The notes: generated from the sequence alone by a model not told the origin. Shown: positions 45,775 to 55,112, counted from the stretch's first letter. The stretch: 56,725 nt of DNA from an uncultured Collinsella sp. (GCA_900548815.1 URLR01000005.1:1-56725), one strand, 5' to 3'. Translations and numbers: made by a program.

Positions 45775-46764
45775 TTGAAGACTGTTCATGTTGCCGCTGG
45801 GATCATTCGCAAGGAAGGATCTGACGAGCTGCTTGCCGTGCAGCGCGGCTACGGTGACATGCAGGGACTTTGGGAGTTTCCCGGTGGCAAGCTCATGCGC
45901 GGCGAGACGCCCGAGGACGCCGTACGCCGCGAGCTCATGGAAGAGTTGCAGGTCAAAGTCACCAACCTGCGCGATTTCTATACCGTTGAGTATGACTACC
46001 CCGATTTTCATCTCTCCATGGAATGCTACTACTGCTCGCTGGCTAAAGAGTCCGACGAGCCCCAGAAGCACGACCGCCAGCTCGATATCCGCTGGATTCC
46101 GCGCACCTCGCTTGCCACGGTTGAGTGGATGCCCGCCGACAAGGGACTTATCGATGCGCTGATTGAGTTGAAGGAAGACCGGCTCGAGGCCAACGGCACT
46201 GCCAACAACGCCGAGGCCACCGCGACCGACGAGCCCGCCACCAAGGCCAAGCGCGCACCTAAGCGCCGCAGCAAGAAGCGTCCCAAGCCCGGCCTGCTCG
46301 ACGGCATCGATACCTCGGACCTCTCCGCTGACGAGCGCGAGCTCGTGCGCCGTCGCGCCGCCATCAAAAAGTCCATGAAGGGCAACAAGCGTGCGAACAC
46401 CAAACCCGAGCTGCTCGTTCGCCAGCGCCTGCGGGCAGCGGGCCTTACGGGTTATCGCTTGGAATGGAAGGTTCCCGGTAAGCCCGACATCGCCTTTCCC
46501 GGGCGCAAGATCGCCATCTTCGTCAACGGCTGCTTTTGGCACCGCTGCCCCAAGTGCAACCCTAGCCAGCCCAAGCGCAATGTTGAATTTTGGGAGGCAA
46601 AGTTTCGACGCAACGTCGAGCGCGACCGCGCTGCCGTGGCAGCACTCACTCAAATGGGCTGGACGCCCATAACCATCTGGGAATGCGAACTCAAAAAAGA
46701 CCGCATCGACGCCACCATGGAAAAGGTCATAGAGCAGGTGCGGGCCGCAGAGCCGCAGCGCTAG
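45775..46764 (+). CDS. NUDIX hydrolase fused to Vsr-type mismatch endonuclease
   Basis: A 329-residue two-domain protein. Residues 1-130 are a MutT-like NUDIX domain with the box GKLMRGETPEDAVRRELMEE (Gly38 to Glu57; the late consensus Gly is Gln). A basic Lys/Arg/Ala linker (150-175) leads to a Vsr domain (about 200-320): NTKPELLVRQRLRAAG, PGKPDIAFP (catalytic Asp238), FVNGCFWHRCPKC and WEAKFRRNVERD...GWTPITIWECEL. Vsr nicks beside T:G mismatches; here the first His of HGCFWH is Asn. MutT clears 8-oxo-dGTP from the pool. It starts at TTG with GAGAGGA upstream. No dcm-like methylase is nearby. Confidence 0.88.
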   Translation: MKTVHVAAGIIRKEGSDELLAVQRGYGDMQGLWEFPGGKLMRGETPEDAVRRELMEELQVKVTNLRDFYTVEYDYPDFHLSMECYYCSLAKESDEPQKHDRQLDIRWIPRTSLATVEWMPADKGLIDALIELKEDRLEANGTANNAEATATDEPATKAKRAPKRRSKKRPKPGLLDGIDTSDLSADERELVRRRAAIKKSMKGNKRANTKPELLVRQRLRAAGLTGYRLEWKVPGKPDIAFPGRKIAIFVNGCFWHRCPKCNPSQPKRNVEFWEAKFRRNVERDRAAVAALTQMGWTPITIWECELKKDRIDATMEKVIEQVRAAEPQR

Positions 46765-47009
46765 GAACGAGCCGTCCACACGCCCCACACAGGCGAGCCA
46801 CATTCGCGCCACAAACCTTAGAAAGCCCTTAAGCCCCCAACTGTTATGCAATGGCTTTGACCTGCGGTTTCATGGTTACATCAAACCCGATTAAGCCTTT
46901 CTTTAGCGCTTTCTTATCTGCACTCGCGGCATAATACTGCCAGCGCACGGGACCTAGCAGCACACCCCGAGCGCAATCTTTTGGTGGACATCGAGGAGGC
47001 CGCATAAGC

Positions 47010-47219
47010 ATGCATTCTTCCAATAACGCAGCACAGCAGCCATCCCTAACACATGCAAACCTTTTCTCCTTCCCCCCGACACAGAGAGACGGCCTCCTCG
47101 ACTCCCCCACCACAAAACCCAAACGCTCAACCAACCAGAGCCACAACTTGCGAGCATCCTTCGAAAAGCTCCAAGCATCCCTAAACAAATCATTCCCCAA
47201 CCAAGCCCGGGCATACTAA
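47010..47219 (+). CDS. Doubtful small ORF
   Basis: 69 codons with AGGAGG about ten bases before the ATG, but the product is a low-complexity Ser/Asn/Pro/Gln chain with codon use unlike its neighbours. Otherwise the 700-bp gap from the NUDIX-Vsr gene to the aldolase holds only the long hairpin described next. Probably not a gene. Confidence 0.25.
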   Translation: MHSSNNAAQQPSLTHANLFSFPPTQRDGLLDSPTTKPKRSTNQSHNLRASFEKLQASLNKSFPNQARAY

Positions 47220-47286
47220 CTCCTCATCAACAAAGCGCCCCTCGCGCACCACAATTCCGCCCCAACGCCACAAGGGCGATCGAGCA

Positions 47287-47439
47287 GGACAGCTTGGGCG
47301 GGTCCCCGTACTTAGTTTCCAAAATCATTCCGCAGCGCGAAGGCCCCCGTTGCCAACGCTTCGTAGAAGCGAGGCAACGGGGGCCTTCATGCGCGAGGAC
47401 GTTTTGGAAACTAAGTACGGGGACCCGCCCAAGCCGTCC
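47287..47439 (-). repeat. Long 3'-UTR hairpin, copy 2 (38-bp stem)
   Basis: Arms 47287-47324 and 47402-47439 pair over 38 bases with one exception, which is A.C on the plus strand but G.U on minus-strand RNA. Inside is the conserved loop ATTCCGCAG (47327-47335) / CGAGGAC (47394-47400), then a second 16-bp stem (47339-47354 with 47373-47388) and a GCTTC/GAAGC tip. It starts 25 bp after the aldolase stop. Shares loop bases, not stem bases, with copy 1. Confidence 0.7.
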
Positions 47440-47463
47440 GGTGGGATCAGAGTACCCTTGCTG

Positions 47464-48321
47464 TTACTCTGCTTTGCCCACAGAGTTGAGGTTGGTCATG
47501 CGGATCTTAACCAGCTCGGTGATCTCACGCATACCCTCCTTAGCCGGCTTCTTGGGATCGAAGCAGGCGGGGTTCTCGGCCATGTAGGCCATGAAGCCCT
47601 TGGTGTAGGCCTGACGCAGCTCGGTGGCGTAGTTAACCTTGCAGATGCCGTTCTTCACGGCCTCGGCAACCTGCTCATCGGGCACACCGGAAGTGCCGTG
47701 CAGAACCAGCGGCACGTCGACGGCGTCGCGGATGGCCTTGACCACGGACTGCTCGATGTGCGGATCGCTCGTGTACACACCGTGGCTGGTGCCAACGCCA
47801 ATAGCGAGGGAGGTGCAGCCGGTGCGCTCGACGAACTCCTTGGCCTCGGCCGGATCGGTGTAGGGGCTCTCGCCCTCAACTGCGGGACCGTCGTCCTCCT
47901 TGCCGCCAACCTTACCGAGCTCGGCCTCGACAGGCACGCCCATGGCGCGGCCAGCGTCGGCGACGGACTTGGTCAGGGCGATATTGTCCTCGAAGGACTC
48001 GTGCGAGCCGTCGATCATGACAGAGGTGTAGCCCGTGCGGAAAGCCTGCATGCAGCGGTCATAGCCATCGCCGTGATCGAGGTGCAGAGCGACGGGCACG
48101 GAAGCGCGCTCGGCGGCAGCCTTGACCATGCCATAGAAGTAGTCCAGACCAGCGGTCTTGATGGTGCCCGGGGTGGTCTGCATGATGACGGGGGACTTGG
48201 TCTCCTCGGCAGCGGCCAGAACGGCCATAACAAACTCGAGGTTCTCGACGTTGAAAGCGCCAACAGCGTAGTGGCCGGCCTGAGCGTCCTTGAGCATCTT
48301 TTCGGTGGTAACAAGTGCCAT
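47464..48321 (-). CDS. Class II fructose/tagatose-bisphosphate aldolase
   Basis: A 285-residue zinc aldolase: PVALHLDHGDGYD (metal-binding His and Asp), MIDGSHESFEDNI, VEAELGKVGGKED, IGVGTSHGVYTSD and LHGTSGVPDEQV. It cleaves a ketose 1,6-bisphosphate to dihydroxyacetone phosphate and an aldehyde. The start MALVTTEKML at 48321 follows GAGAGGAG. It diverges from a DeoR regulator, which suits either glycolysis or a hexitol/tagatose route; the sequence resembles both FbaA and GatY/KbaY types. Confidence 0.9.
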   Translation of the reverse strand: MALVTTEKMLKDAQAGHYAVGAFNVENLEFVMAVLAAAEETKSPVIMQTTPGTIKTAGLDYFYGMVKAAAERASVPVALHLDHGDGYDRCMQAFRTGYTSVMIDGSHESFEDNIALTKSVADAGRAMGVPVEAELGKVGGKEDDGPAVEGESPYTDPAEAKEFVERTGCTSLAIGVGTSHGVYTSDPHIEQSVVKAIRDAVDVPLVLHGTSGVPDEQVAEAVKNGICKVNYATELRQAYTKGFMAYMAENPACFDPKKPAKEGMREITELVKIRMTNLNSVGKAE

Positions 48322-48655
48322 GAGCGTTTGCTCCTCTCCCTCGCCCGCATCTGGACATCGGGCGTAGTTGTTCACAAGGCGTTTTACCTTGCGTTTTACT
48401 GCGCTCATTGTATGAAATTCAGCGGCTTTGCACGTGCGAGATATTGAGCCCATGCAGGTCAATACCGTCGTTTTTGAAAAGCAAACGGAAGGAATTTGAG
48501 CCGAGCTGACATGTTCGATATTGAATTTTGGGCGTTCAGCGTCTTTCTTTTATAGAAAAGATAAGTAATCGAAAGGTGTTTTCTTACTCAAAAAGAAAAT
48601 GAACGAAAATAGAGTCAACACAATTTCTGCAAATTTTGCCGAGAATGGAGCAGCT
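48322..48655. promoter_or_regulatory. Divergent promoter region, aldolase / DeoR
   Basis: 334 bp, strongly AT-rich around 48540-48630. CGAAA motifs recur (near 48568 and 48604), reminiscent of DeoR/GlpR sites, which are typically such short repeats. The region also encodes in frame an upstream ATG for DeoR (48599), whose 19 AT-rich codons look non-coding. Confidence 0.4.
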
Positions 48656-49459
48656 ATGGCCCACGCAACAACCCGAGCCTTCGCCGATGAGCGTCGTGCC
48701 GCCATCATGGAAATGCTCGAGCATAATGCCTCGGTGCAGGTAGCAGAAATCGCCCAGACCTTTGGCGTGTCCTCCGTCACCGCCCGCGCCGACCTGGACG
48801 CGCTCGCCGAAGCAGGCAAGCTGCGCCGCACGCACGGCGGTGCCGTCTCGCTCCACAAACGCCTGACCGTCTCCACGCAGGATCGCCGCATCAATGTCAA
48901 CGTCGCCGCCAAGCAGGCCATCGCGCAAAGCGCCATCGAGCTCGTCAATGACGGCGACACGCTGCTCGTCGACTCGGGCACCACGGCGCTCGAGTTCGTC
49001 CGGCTCCTCGACCAGCGCGACGGCATCACCGTCATCACGGCAGACATTACCATTGCCGATTACATCGACGAGAGCATGCCCTCGGTCGATGTCGTCATGC
49101 TGGGCGGGGCGCTGCGCAAAGGCCATCGTTATTTGTACGGACCGCTCACTATGCAGGCGCTTCAAATGGTCCATGCCGATCTGGCCGTCATGTGCCCCGG
49201 CGCCTTTGTCTCCAGCTGCGGCTTTACGACCGACTTTCCGCAGATGGCCGAGACCAAAGCGGCTATGATCGCCGCGGCCCATCAAAGCGTCGCCCTCATG
49301 GACGCCAGTAAGGTCAACGGACGTGGCATGTACCGTTTTGCCGAGCTGACCGATGTCGACGCCATCGTGATGGACCGTGACCCCGATCATGCCGTCGCCA
49401 CCTCAATCGCCAAGGCCACCGACAGCGCACGTCCAGCCCTCATCATCGCCGGCGCTTAA
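48656..49459 (+). CDS. DeoR/GlpR-family transcriptional regulator
   Basis: A 267-residue protein. The N-terminal HTH (RRAAIMEMLEHNASVQVAEIAQTFGVSSVTARADLDALAEAGKLRRTHGGAV) is characteristic of DeoR regulators, followed by the sugar-phosphate-binding domain (TLLVDSGTTALEFVRLL; VVMLGGALRKGHRYLYG). The start MAHATTR at 48656 follows GGAG. It probably represses the divergent aldolase gene and itself, relieved by a sugar phosphate. Confidence 0.92.
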   Translation: MAHATTRAFADERRAAIMEMLEHNASVQVAEIAQTFGVSSVTARADLDALAEAGKLRRTHGGAVSLHKRLTVSTQDRRINVNVAAKQAIAQSAIELVNDGDTLLVDSGTTALEFVRLLDQRDGITVITADITIADYIDESMPSVDVVMLGGALRKGHRYLYGPLTMQALQMVHADLAVMCPGAFVSSCGFTTDFPQMAETKAAMIAAAHQSVALMDASKVNGRGMYRFAELTDVDAIVMDRDPDHAVATSIAKATDSARPALIIAGA

Positions 49460-49465
49460 ACAAAA

Positions 49466-49500
49466 ACCACCACAAAGGTGCCTGCCCCCTTTGTGGTGGT
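49466..49500 (+). terminator. Terminator after the DeoR gene
   Basis: Perfect 13-bp stem ACCACCACAAAGG and its mirror, loop of nine; the A-run before it allows use from the opposite side too. Confidence 0.75.
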
Positions 49501-49533
49501 TGTGATAGTTGAGCGCCAAAAGTGAACGTGTCG

Positions 49534-50694
49534 CTACTTGGAGAGCTCGTCGGCGAGGGCCTCGATCTGGGCGCGCGAGGCGTCGTTGAGCGAGCCCAGC
49601 ACAGTCACCTTGTTCTGCGTCAGGGTGATGTCCTTCATGCCCTCGAGCTCCTTGGTCATAACCTTGGCAGCTGCGGGCGCCCAGGAACCGGACTCGACAA
49701 GCGCCACGGTGCGGTTCTGGTAGGCATGCTCGGCGAGCGTGTGGATAAAGGTGCTCATGCATGGGAAGATCTCGCCCTGATAGGTAATGGAGGCGAGCAC
49801 CAGACGGTCGTAGCGGAACGCATCCTCAACGGCCTCGGCCATGTCGTCGCGAGCCAGGTCAAAGACGGAGACCTTCTGGCCGCGAGCCTCAAGCGCAGAT
49901 GCGAGCTCCTCGACGGCAGCCTTCAGATGCCCGTACACGCTCGCATAGGCAATCGTGATACCCTCGTCCTCGGGCTGATAGCTCGACCAGGTGTTATAGG
50001 TATCGAGGTAATAGCCCAGATTCTCGGTCAGTACGGGGCCGTGGAGCGGGCAGATGATCTGGATGTCCAGGTCGGCGGCCTTCTTGAGCACGGCCTGCAC
50101 GAACTTGCCGAACTTACCGACGATGCCAAAGTAGTAGCGGCGAGCCTCGCAAGCCCAGCCCTCGGGATCCTCGATGTCGTTGGCGCCAAACTTGCCAAAG
50201 CCGTCGGCACTAAAGAGCACCTTGTCGGTGGACTCGTAGGAGAAGATCACCTCAGGCCAGTGAACGTTGGGGGCGCCGATAAAGGTCAGGCTGTGGCCAC
50301 CCAGGTCGAGCACGTCGCCCTCTTTGACGACCATCTTGCGCTCGGGGTAGTCGGTGCCAAAGTAGTTGACCATCATGCGGAAGGCGCCCATGCTAGCCAC
50401 AATCTGGGCCTGGGGGTAGCGCTCCATAAAGGCGGCGATGCCGGCGGAGTGATCGGGCTCCATGTGATGGACGACCAGGTAGTCGGGCGTACGGCCGTCA
50501 AGCGCGGCCTCGAGGTTGCCGAGCCATTCGTCGACAAAGCCGGCGTCGACCGAATCGGCGACAGCGATTTTATCGCCCAAGATAACGTAGCTGTTGTATG
50601 CCATGCCGTTCTCGGACACGTCGTACTGGCCCTCGAACAAGTCAATGTCGTGATCGTCGACACCGATGTAGCGGATATCCTTGGTGATCTCCAT
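49534..50694 (-). CDS. Flavodiiron protein (A-type flavoprotein)
   Basis: A 386-residue protein with a metallo-beta-lactamase-like diiron domain (VHHMEPDHS; H-x-E-x-D-H at 77-82; NVHWPEV, FSADGFG, PLHGP) and a C-terminal flavodoxin domain (IAYASVYGHLKAAVEEL; ITYQGEIFPCMSTFI; SGSWAPAAAK). It reduces O2 or NO to protect oxygen-sensitive enzymes such as PFL. The ATG at 50694 follows AGGAGG. It stands alone, with no rubredoxin gene adjacent. Confidence 0.94.
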   Translation of the reverse strand: MEITKDIRYIGVDDHDIDLFEGQYDVSENGMAYNSYVILGDKIAVADSVDAGFVDEWLGNLEAALDGRTPDYLVVHHMEPDHSAGIAAFMERYPQAQIVASMGAFRMMVNYFGTDYPERKMVVKEGDVLDLGGHSLTFIGAPNVHWPEVIFSYESTDKVLFSADGFGKFGANDIEDPEGWACEARRYYFGIVGKFGKFVQAVLKKAADLDIQIICPLHGPVLTENLGYYLDTYNTWSSYQPEDEGITIAYASVYGHLKAAVEELASALEARGQKVSVFDLARDDMAEAVEDAFRYDRLVLASITYQGEIFPCMSTFIHTLAEHAYQNRTVALVESGSWAPAAAKVMTKELEGMKDITLTQNKVTVLGSLNDASRAQIEALADELSK

Positions 50695-50823
50695 CAGGCA
50701 AAGCCTCCTAGATAGACAAAAGAACCCGTCTATCATAACACTCGCCTTCATAGCCACGGCTATCCGTCAGCATCCTTACCGATTGTTATTGAGGCGGAAT
50801 ATACCGCCGTTGACCTGCACAAA

Positions 50824-51855
50824 CTATGCGCGCGGTATCGCTGTGCTATGTCGAATAATGAGCTGGCCGGGAATACGAATGGCAACGGTTTTGCCCGCCG
50901 TACCCGCCTCGGGAACCGCATGCTCGAATACCTCGCGTCCACGCTGATGTAAATCGAATCGCACGGTCGTGAGCTCGTTGTGTGCCACAAAATCATCGAG
51001 CGAATCGTCGACGCCCACCACGCTCACGTCCTCGGGCACGCGCAGGCCGCTATCACGCAGCGCGGCAATCGCGCCATTTGCCATCTGATCGTTTGCCGCA
51101 TAAATCGCCGTCATGGTGCGGTCGTGTTCGGCCAGATACCTACCGGCCTCGTAACCGCTGTTGGCAGACCAGTCTCCCTCGAGCGGCTCTGCCGGCTCGA
51201 TGTGTTTACGCTCGAGTGCATCCTGCCAACCGGCGCGACGAAATTGTTCGTCAACCGAGAACGACGGGCCGCCAATATAGCGAATTTGCTCGTGCCCCAG
51301 CTCAAAAAGGTGATCCATAAGCAATAGCGAGCAGCCGTAATGGTCGGAATCGACCGTGGTCACCCGCGGATGCGCGTACATGGTAACAATGACCGTGCCA
51401 ATGCCTGGCAGTGGATCAAACGTCTCAAAATCGGGCGCCATGCGACTCATGCCGATGATGATGCCGTCCACCGGCAGTGCGGCCATACGACGCGTGGCCT
51501 CGGCAAGCGAAAACTCCTCGGTCTTGGACATCTCAACCAGCGTGATGGCGCAATTATGCTCGCGAGCAGCGCTGGCGATGCCGTCGATCATTGAGAGGTT
51601 GCCAAACTTGGTGACATCGTTGATGCATAGGCCGACCGAATGGTAACGGCCGTCGCGCAGCGAGCGACCGGCATAACTCGGACGAAAGCCGAGCTCTTGC
51701 ATCGCGGCCTGCACGCGCTGGCGCGTCTGTTCGTTAACGTTGGGCAAGCCGTTGGCGACGCGCGAAACCGTCTGCTGCGAAACGCCAGCAGCGCGGGCGA
51801 CGTCGGCCATGGAGACCGGACGCGTACCTGTATCGTTGGACGGGCGCCTTGCCAC
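50824..51855 (-). CDS. LacI/GalR-family repressor of the gal genes
   Basis: A 343-residue regulator: N-terminal HTH with hinge (MADVARAAGVSQQTVSRVANGLPNVNEQTRQRV), then a periplasmic-binding-protein-like effector domain (VDGIIIGMSR; HEQIRYIGG; YAANDQMANGAIAAL; VVGVDDSLDDF). It starts at GTG with AAGGTG upstream. It diverges from galK, and identical 17-bp sequences flank the galK promoter, so a galactose-related effector is likely. Confidence 0.9.
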   Translation of the reverse strand: MARRPSNDTGTRPVSMADVARAAGVSQQTVSRVANGLPNVNEQTRQRVQAAMQELGFRPSYAGRSLRDGRYHSVGLCINDVTKFGNLSMIDGIASAAREHNCAITLVEMSKTEEFSLAEATRRMAALPVDGIIIGMSRMAPDFETFDPLPGIGTVIVTMYAHPRVTTVDSDHYGCSLLLMDHLFELGHEQIRYIGGPSFSVDEQFRRAGWQDALERKHIEPAEPLEGDWSANSGYEAGRYLAEHDRTMTAIYAANDQMANGAIAALRDSGLRVPEDVSVVGVDDSLDDFVAHNELTTVRFDLHQRGREVFEHAVPEAGTAGKTVAIRIPGQLIIRHSTAIPRA

Positions 51856-51949
51856 AGGATCACCTTCACCCTTGCGAGATCTGAATAGCGTGAATGCCGG
51901 CCCGGGCAGAAATACATCCCGCGCCGAGGCCCGCTATCGTCGGACGCAT

Positions 51950-51960
51950 GTTAACGTACT
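51950..51960. promoter_or_regulatory. Partial operator in front of the LacI gene
   Basis: GTTAACGTACT, the first 11 bases of the 17-bp sequence found twice near galK. Suggests autoregulation. Confidence 0.4.
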
Positions 51961-52067
51961 CTACTTTTTCTATCTGCATCTCTTCTGCTTTATAAGTCCA
52001 TACGGCAGTACCGTTCACGGCTGTATTTCTACCGATTACCAGATTCTCAAAAAGTGACAAGCGATGT

Positions 52068-52153
52068 GTTATGAGTACGTTAACATAGCCCATAACGTGC
52101 GGTATCGTGAATACTTGGTTCATGCCGCTTTAAGTTGTTAACGTACTCATAAC
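52068..52153 (+). promoter_or_regulatory. Paired LacI-type operators around the galK promoter
   Basis: GTTAACGTACTCATAAC occurs at 52137-52153 and exactly inverted at 52068-52084, centres 69 bp apart. TTAACA (52080-52085) and TATCGT (52103-52108), 17 bp apart, could be the -35 and -10; the first operator covers the -35. DNA looping repression is a natural reading. Confidence 0.6.
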
Positions 52154-52193
52154 GACGCAAAACCCACCCGGGCGCGCCAAGGAAAGGACTCCC

Positions 52194-53399
52194 ATGACCA
52201 CCCCCGACGAAAAGACATTCGCCACGCTCACCAAGCTGTTCGAGGAGGAGTTTGGCCCCATCGGCGACCGCCAGGTGCTCTATGTGCACGCGCCCGGCCG
52301 CTCCGAGATCAGCGGCAACCACACCGACCACGAGGGCGGCCACGTTATCGCCGGCTCGCTCGATGTCGCTGTCGACGGCATCGCCGTGGCAACCGACTCC
52401 AACAAGGTCCGCGTCGCCGACGAGGGCTATCCCACGTTTGAGATCACGCTCGACACGCTTGACGTTCAAGAGTCCGAGAAGGGCACGTCCGCGAGCCTCG
52501 TACGCGGCATGGCCCACGAAATCGCTGCCCTGGGTGTTGAGCCCCACGGCTTCGACTTTGCCTTTACCTGCTCCGTCCCCTCGGGCGGCGGTCTTTCCAG
52601 CTCTGCCGCCGTCGAGGCCGCGTACGGTCGCGCCATGGAAACCCTCTGGGGCGCACCCGCCATCGAGCCCGTCGCGCTCGCGCAGATGAGCCAGCGCACC
52701 GAGAACAACTATTACGGCAAGCCCTGCGGTCTGATGGACCAGGCCGCCGTGTGCCTGGGCGGCCTTGCCTACATGGACTTTGAGGACCAGGCTCAGCCTA
52801 AAACCCAGAAGCTCGAGCTCAACTTTGAGGATCACGGCTATGCGCTCGTGCTCGTTAAGGTCGGTGCCGACCACGTGGCCGCCACCGACGACTACGCCGC
52901 CGTTCCGCGCGAGATGCAGGACGTTGCCGCCGAGTTTGGCAAGGCACGCCTGTGCGAGGTCGACGTTGCCGATTTTGACGCCAAGCTCCCCGAGCTGCGC
53001 GCCAAGCTGGGCGACCGCGCCTGCCTGCGCGCCGTTCACTACTGGTACGAGAACGGCCTGGTCGACAAGCGCTGGGCAGCGCTCAACGCCGGCGACATCG
53101 ATCAGTTCCTGGTCCTGACGCGCGAGTCCGGCGCCAGCTCTGCCATGTACCTACAGAATGTCGTTGCCAAGCTGGGCTCCGAGCAGCCCTCGATGTATGC
53201 CCTGGCACTGGCCGAGCACGTGCTCGACGGCCGTGGCGCCGTCCGTATCCACGGTGGCGGCTTTGGTGGCACCATCCAGGCCTTCGTGCCGCTCGACCTG
53301 GTCGACACCTTTATCACCAAGATGAACGGCTGGCTAGGCGAGGGCTCTGCCCGCCACTACGCAATTTCTGACAAGGGGGCTTACGCGGCATGGCTGTAA
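52194..53399 (+). CDS. galK: Galactokinase
   Basis: A 401-residue GHMP kinase: galactokinase signature PGRSEISGNHTDHEGG near residue 32, ATP-binding SGGGLSSSAAVEAAYG, and RIHGGGFGGTIQAF near the C-terminus. It phosphorylates galactose to galactose 1-phosphate. AAAGGA precedes the ATG at 52194. It overlaps galT by 10 bp, forming a two-gene operon; no galE or transporter is in the window. Confidence 0.94.
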   Translation: MTTPDEKTFATLTKLFEEEFGPIGDRQVLYVHAPGRSEISGNHTDHEGGHVIAGSLDVAVDGIAVATDSNKVRVADEGYPTFEITLDTLDVQESEKGTSASLVRGMAHEIAALGVEPHGFDFAFTCSVPSGGGLSSSAAVEAAYGRAMETLWGAPAIEPVALAQMSQRTENNYYGKPCGLMDQAAVCLGGLAYMDFEDQAQPKTQKLELNFEDHGYALVLVKVGADHVAATDDYAAVPREMQDVAAEFGKARLCEVDVADFDAKLPELRAKLGDRACLRAVHYWYENGLVDKRWAALNAGDIDQFLVLTRESGASSAMYLQNVVAKLGSEQPSMYALALAEHVLDGRGAVRIHGGGFGGTIQAFVPLDLVDTFITKMNGWLGEGSARHYAISDKGAYAAWL

Positions 53400-55018
53400 T
53401 GACTGACGTGCGCGAGGCCGCGCAGAACCTGATCGAGTACGCTATCCACCGATCGATGATCGGCCAGGACGATCGCATCTGGGCGTATAACACCATTCTC
53501 GAGTGCATCGGTGCTACGGGCCCGGCGCTCGACATGGCCTGGGCGCTCCAGGTCGAGAAACTCTCGCTCTTGCACCCCGACACCCTGCCCAACTTTGACC
53601 TTGAAGGCACACTTGCCGCGCTTTCCGAGGCCGCCGTTGCCAACGGTGCTGCCGAGGATACGGCATCGGGCCGCGATCGCATCGCCATGCGCATCATGGG
53701 TGTGCTGATGCCGAGGCCTTCGGTTGTAAACGAGGAATTCAACGGCCGTATGGGCGTCAACGAGCCCCGCGCCGCGACCGACTGGTTCTACGGTCTGTGC
53801 TGCGACGCCGGCTACGTGCGTCGTGCCGCCATCGCGCGCAATATCAAATGGAGCACCCCCACCAACTGGGGCGACCTGGAGATCACAATCAACCTGTCAA
53901 AGCCCGAAAAGGATCCGCGCGACATTGCCGCGGCCGGCGCCGCAAAGAACACGGGCGAGAAGTATCCCGCCTGTCAGCTCTGCATTGAAAACGAGGGCTA
54001 CCCCGGACGCTCCGCCGCAGCCGACGGTGGCGCTCACCCCGCCCGCCAGAATCTGCGCGTTATCCCCATTAAGCTCGACGGCGAGCGCTGGGGCTTCCAA
54101 TACAGCCCGTACGCGTACTTTAACGAGCACTGCATTGCCATGAGCTCCGAGCATCGTCCGATGCACGTCGACCGCAAGGGGCTGACCTGCCTGCTCGACT
54201 TTGTCGACCTGTTCCCGCACTACTTTATTGGCTCCAACGCCGACCTGCCCATCGTGGGCGGCTCGATTCTGTCGCACGACCACTTCCAGGGCGGCGCGCA
54301 CGAGTTCCCCATGATGCACGCCGCCGAGGTCTCGCAGTTTAGCATGCCCGGCTTTGACCAGGTCAGCGGTACCGTGTTGCAGTGGCCGCTTTCGGTGCTG
54401 CGACTGCGCTCGCACGACCGCGCCCAGCTGCTCGACGCCACCGAGAAGATTATCCTCGCCTGGCGCGAGTGGACCGATGAGTCGGTGGGCGTCATCGCGC
54501 ACACAGCCGACGGCGTGGCCCACAACACCGTGACGCCCGTCATTCGCCGCGTGGACTCCCGCGGCAACGCCGGCGGCGAGATTTACGAGGCCTACCTGGC
54601 GCTTCGCTGCAATATCACGACCGACGAGCACCCGCTAGGCGTTTTCCACCCACATGCCGAGTACCACCACATTAAGAAGGAGAACATCGGCCTGATCGAA
54701 GTCATGGGCCTTGCCATTCTGCCGCCGCGCCTGGTTCCCGAGCTTGGCGCTGTCCGTGAGCATCTGCTGGCAGCCAAGGTCGATGCCAGCTACGACCTTG
54801 CCGGTGCGCTCGAGGGCGATGATCTTTGCCGCAGCCACGCCGCATGGGCTGAGGACGTCTTTGCCCGCCGCGCCGACGAGCTTACGGCCGACAACGCCAT
54901 CGATATCCTGCACGAGGAGGTCGGCGTGGTGTTTGGCCACGTGCTCGACAACGCCGGCGTCTTTAAGTGGGACGAGGCAGGACGTGCCGCCCAGCAGCGC
55001 TTTATCGACTCGCTGTAG
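53390..55018 (+). CDS. galT: UDP-glucose-hexose-1-phosphate uridylyltransferase (GalT, bacterial type 2)
   Basis: A 542-residue enzyme, longer than the E. coli-type GalT and of the Firmicutes/Actinobacteria type: YPACQLCIENEGYPGR, GFQYSPYAYFNEHCI, VGGSILSHDHFQGG (active-site histidines), HNTVTPVIRR and FHPHAEYHHIKKENIGLIEVMG. It exchanges UMP between UDP-glucose and galactose 1-phosphate. The start at 53390 overlaps galK; an ATG at 53399 (TAATG) is an alternative. Confidence 0.94.
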   Translation: MAVMTDVREAAQNLIEYAIHRSMIGQDDRIWAYNTILECIGATGPALDMAWALQVEKLSLLHPDTLPNFDLEGTLAALSEAAVANGAAEDTASGRDRIAMRIMGVLMPRPSVVNEEFNGRMGVNEPRAATDWFYGLCCDAGYVRRAAIARNIKWSTPTNWGDLEITINLSKPEKDPRDIAAAGAAKNTGEKYPACQLCIENEGYPGRSAAADGGAHPARQNLRVIPIKLDGERWGFQYSPYAYFNEHCIAMSSEHRPMHVDRKGLTCLLDFVDLFPHYFIGSNADLPIVGGSILSHDHFQGGAHEFPMMHAAEVSQFSMPGFDQVSGTVLQWPLSVLRLRSHDRAQLLDATEKIILAWREWTDESVGVIAHTADGVAHNTVTPVIRRVDSRGNAGGEIYEAYLALRCNITTDEHPLGVFHPHAEYHHIKKENIGLIEVMGLAILPPRLVPELGAVREHLLAAKVDASYDLAGALEGDDLCRSHAAWAEDVFARRADELTADNAIDILHEEVGVVFGHVLDNAGVFKWDEAGRAAQQRFIDSL

Positions 55019-55075
55019 AGCACAGACCCGGACGCTCAACGGCAGCCCCCACGACATAGCCACCTACACGACCGC

Positions 55076-55112
55076 GGCGCCCGCCGGCAACATCGCCGGC
55101 GGGCGCCGTTTT
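55076..55112 (+). terminator. Terminator of galK-galT
   Basis: 13-bp GC-rich perfect stem (55076-55088 with 55095-55107), loop AACATC, then GTTTTC. Confidence 0.88.

Noticed and set aside
46844..47200. 118-codon minus-strand frame between the NUDIX-Vsr and aldolase genes
   Set aside because: No recognisable motif, no ribosome site, Cys/Arg/Trp-rich composition unlike real genes here.
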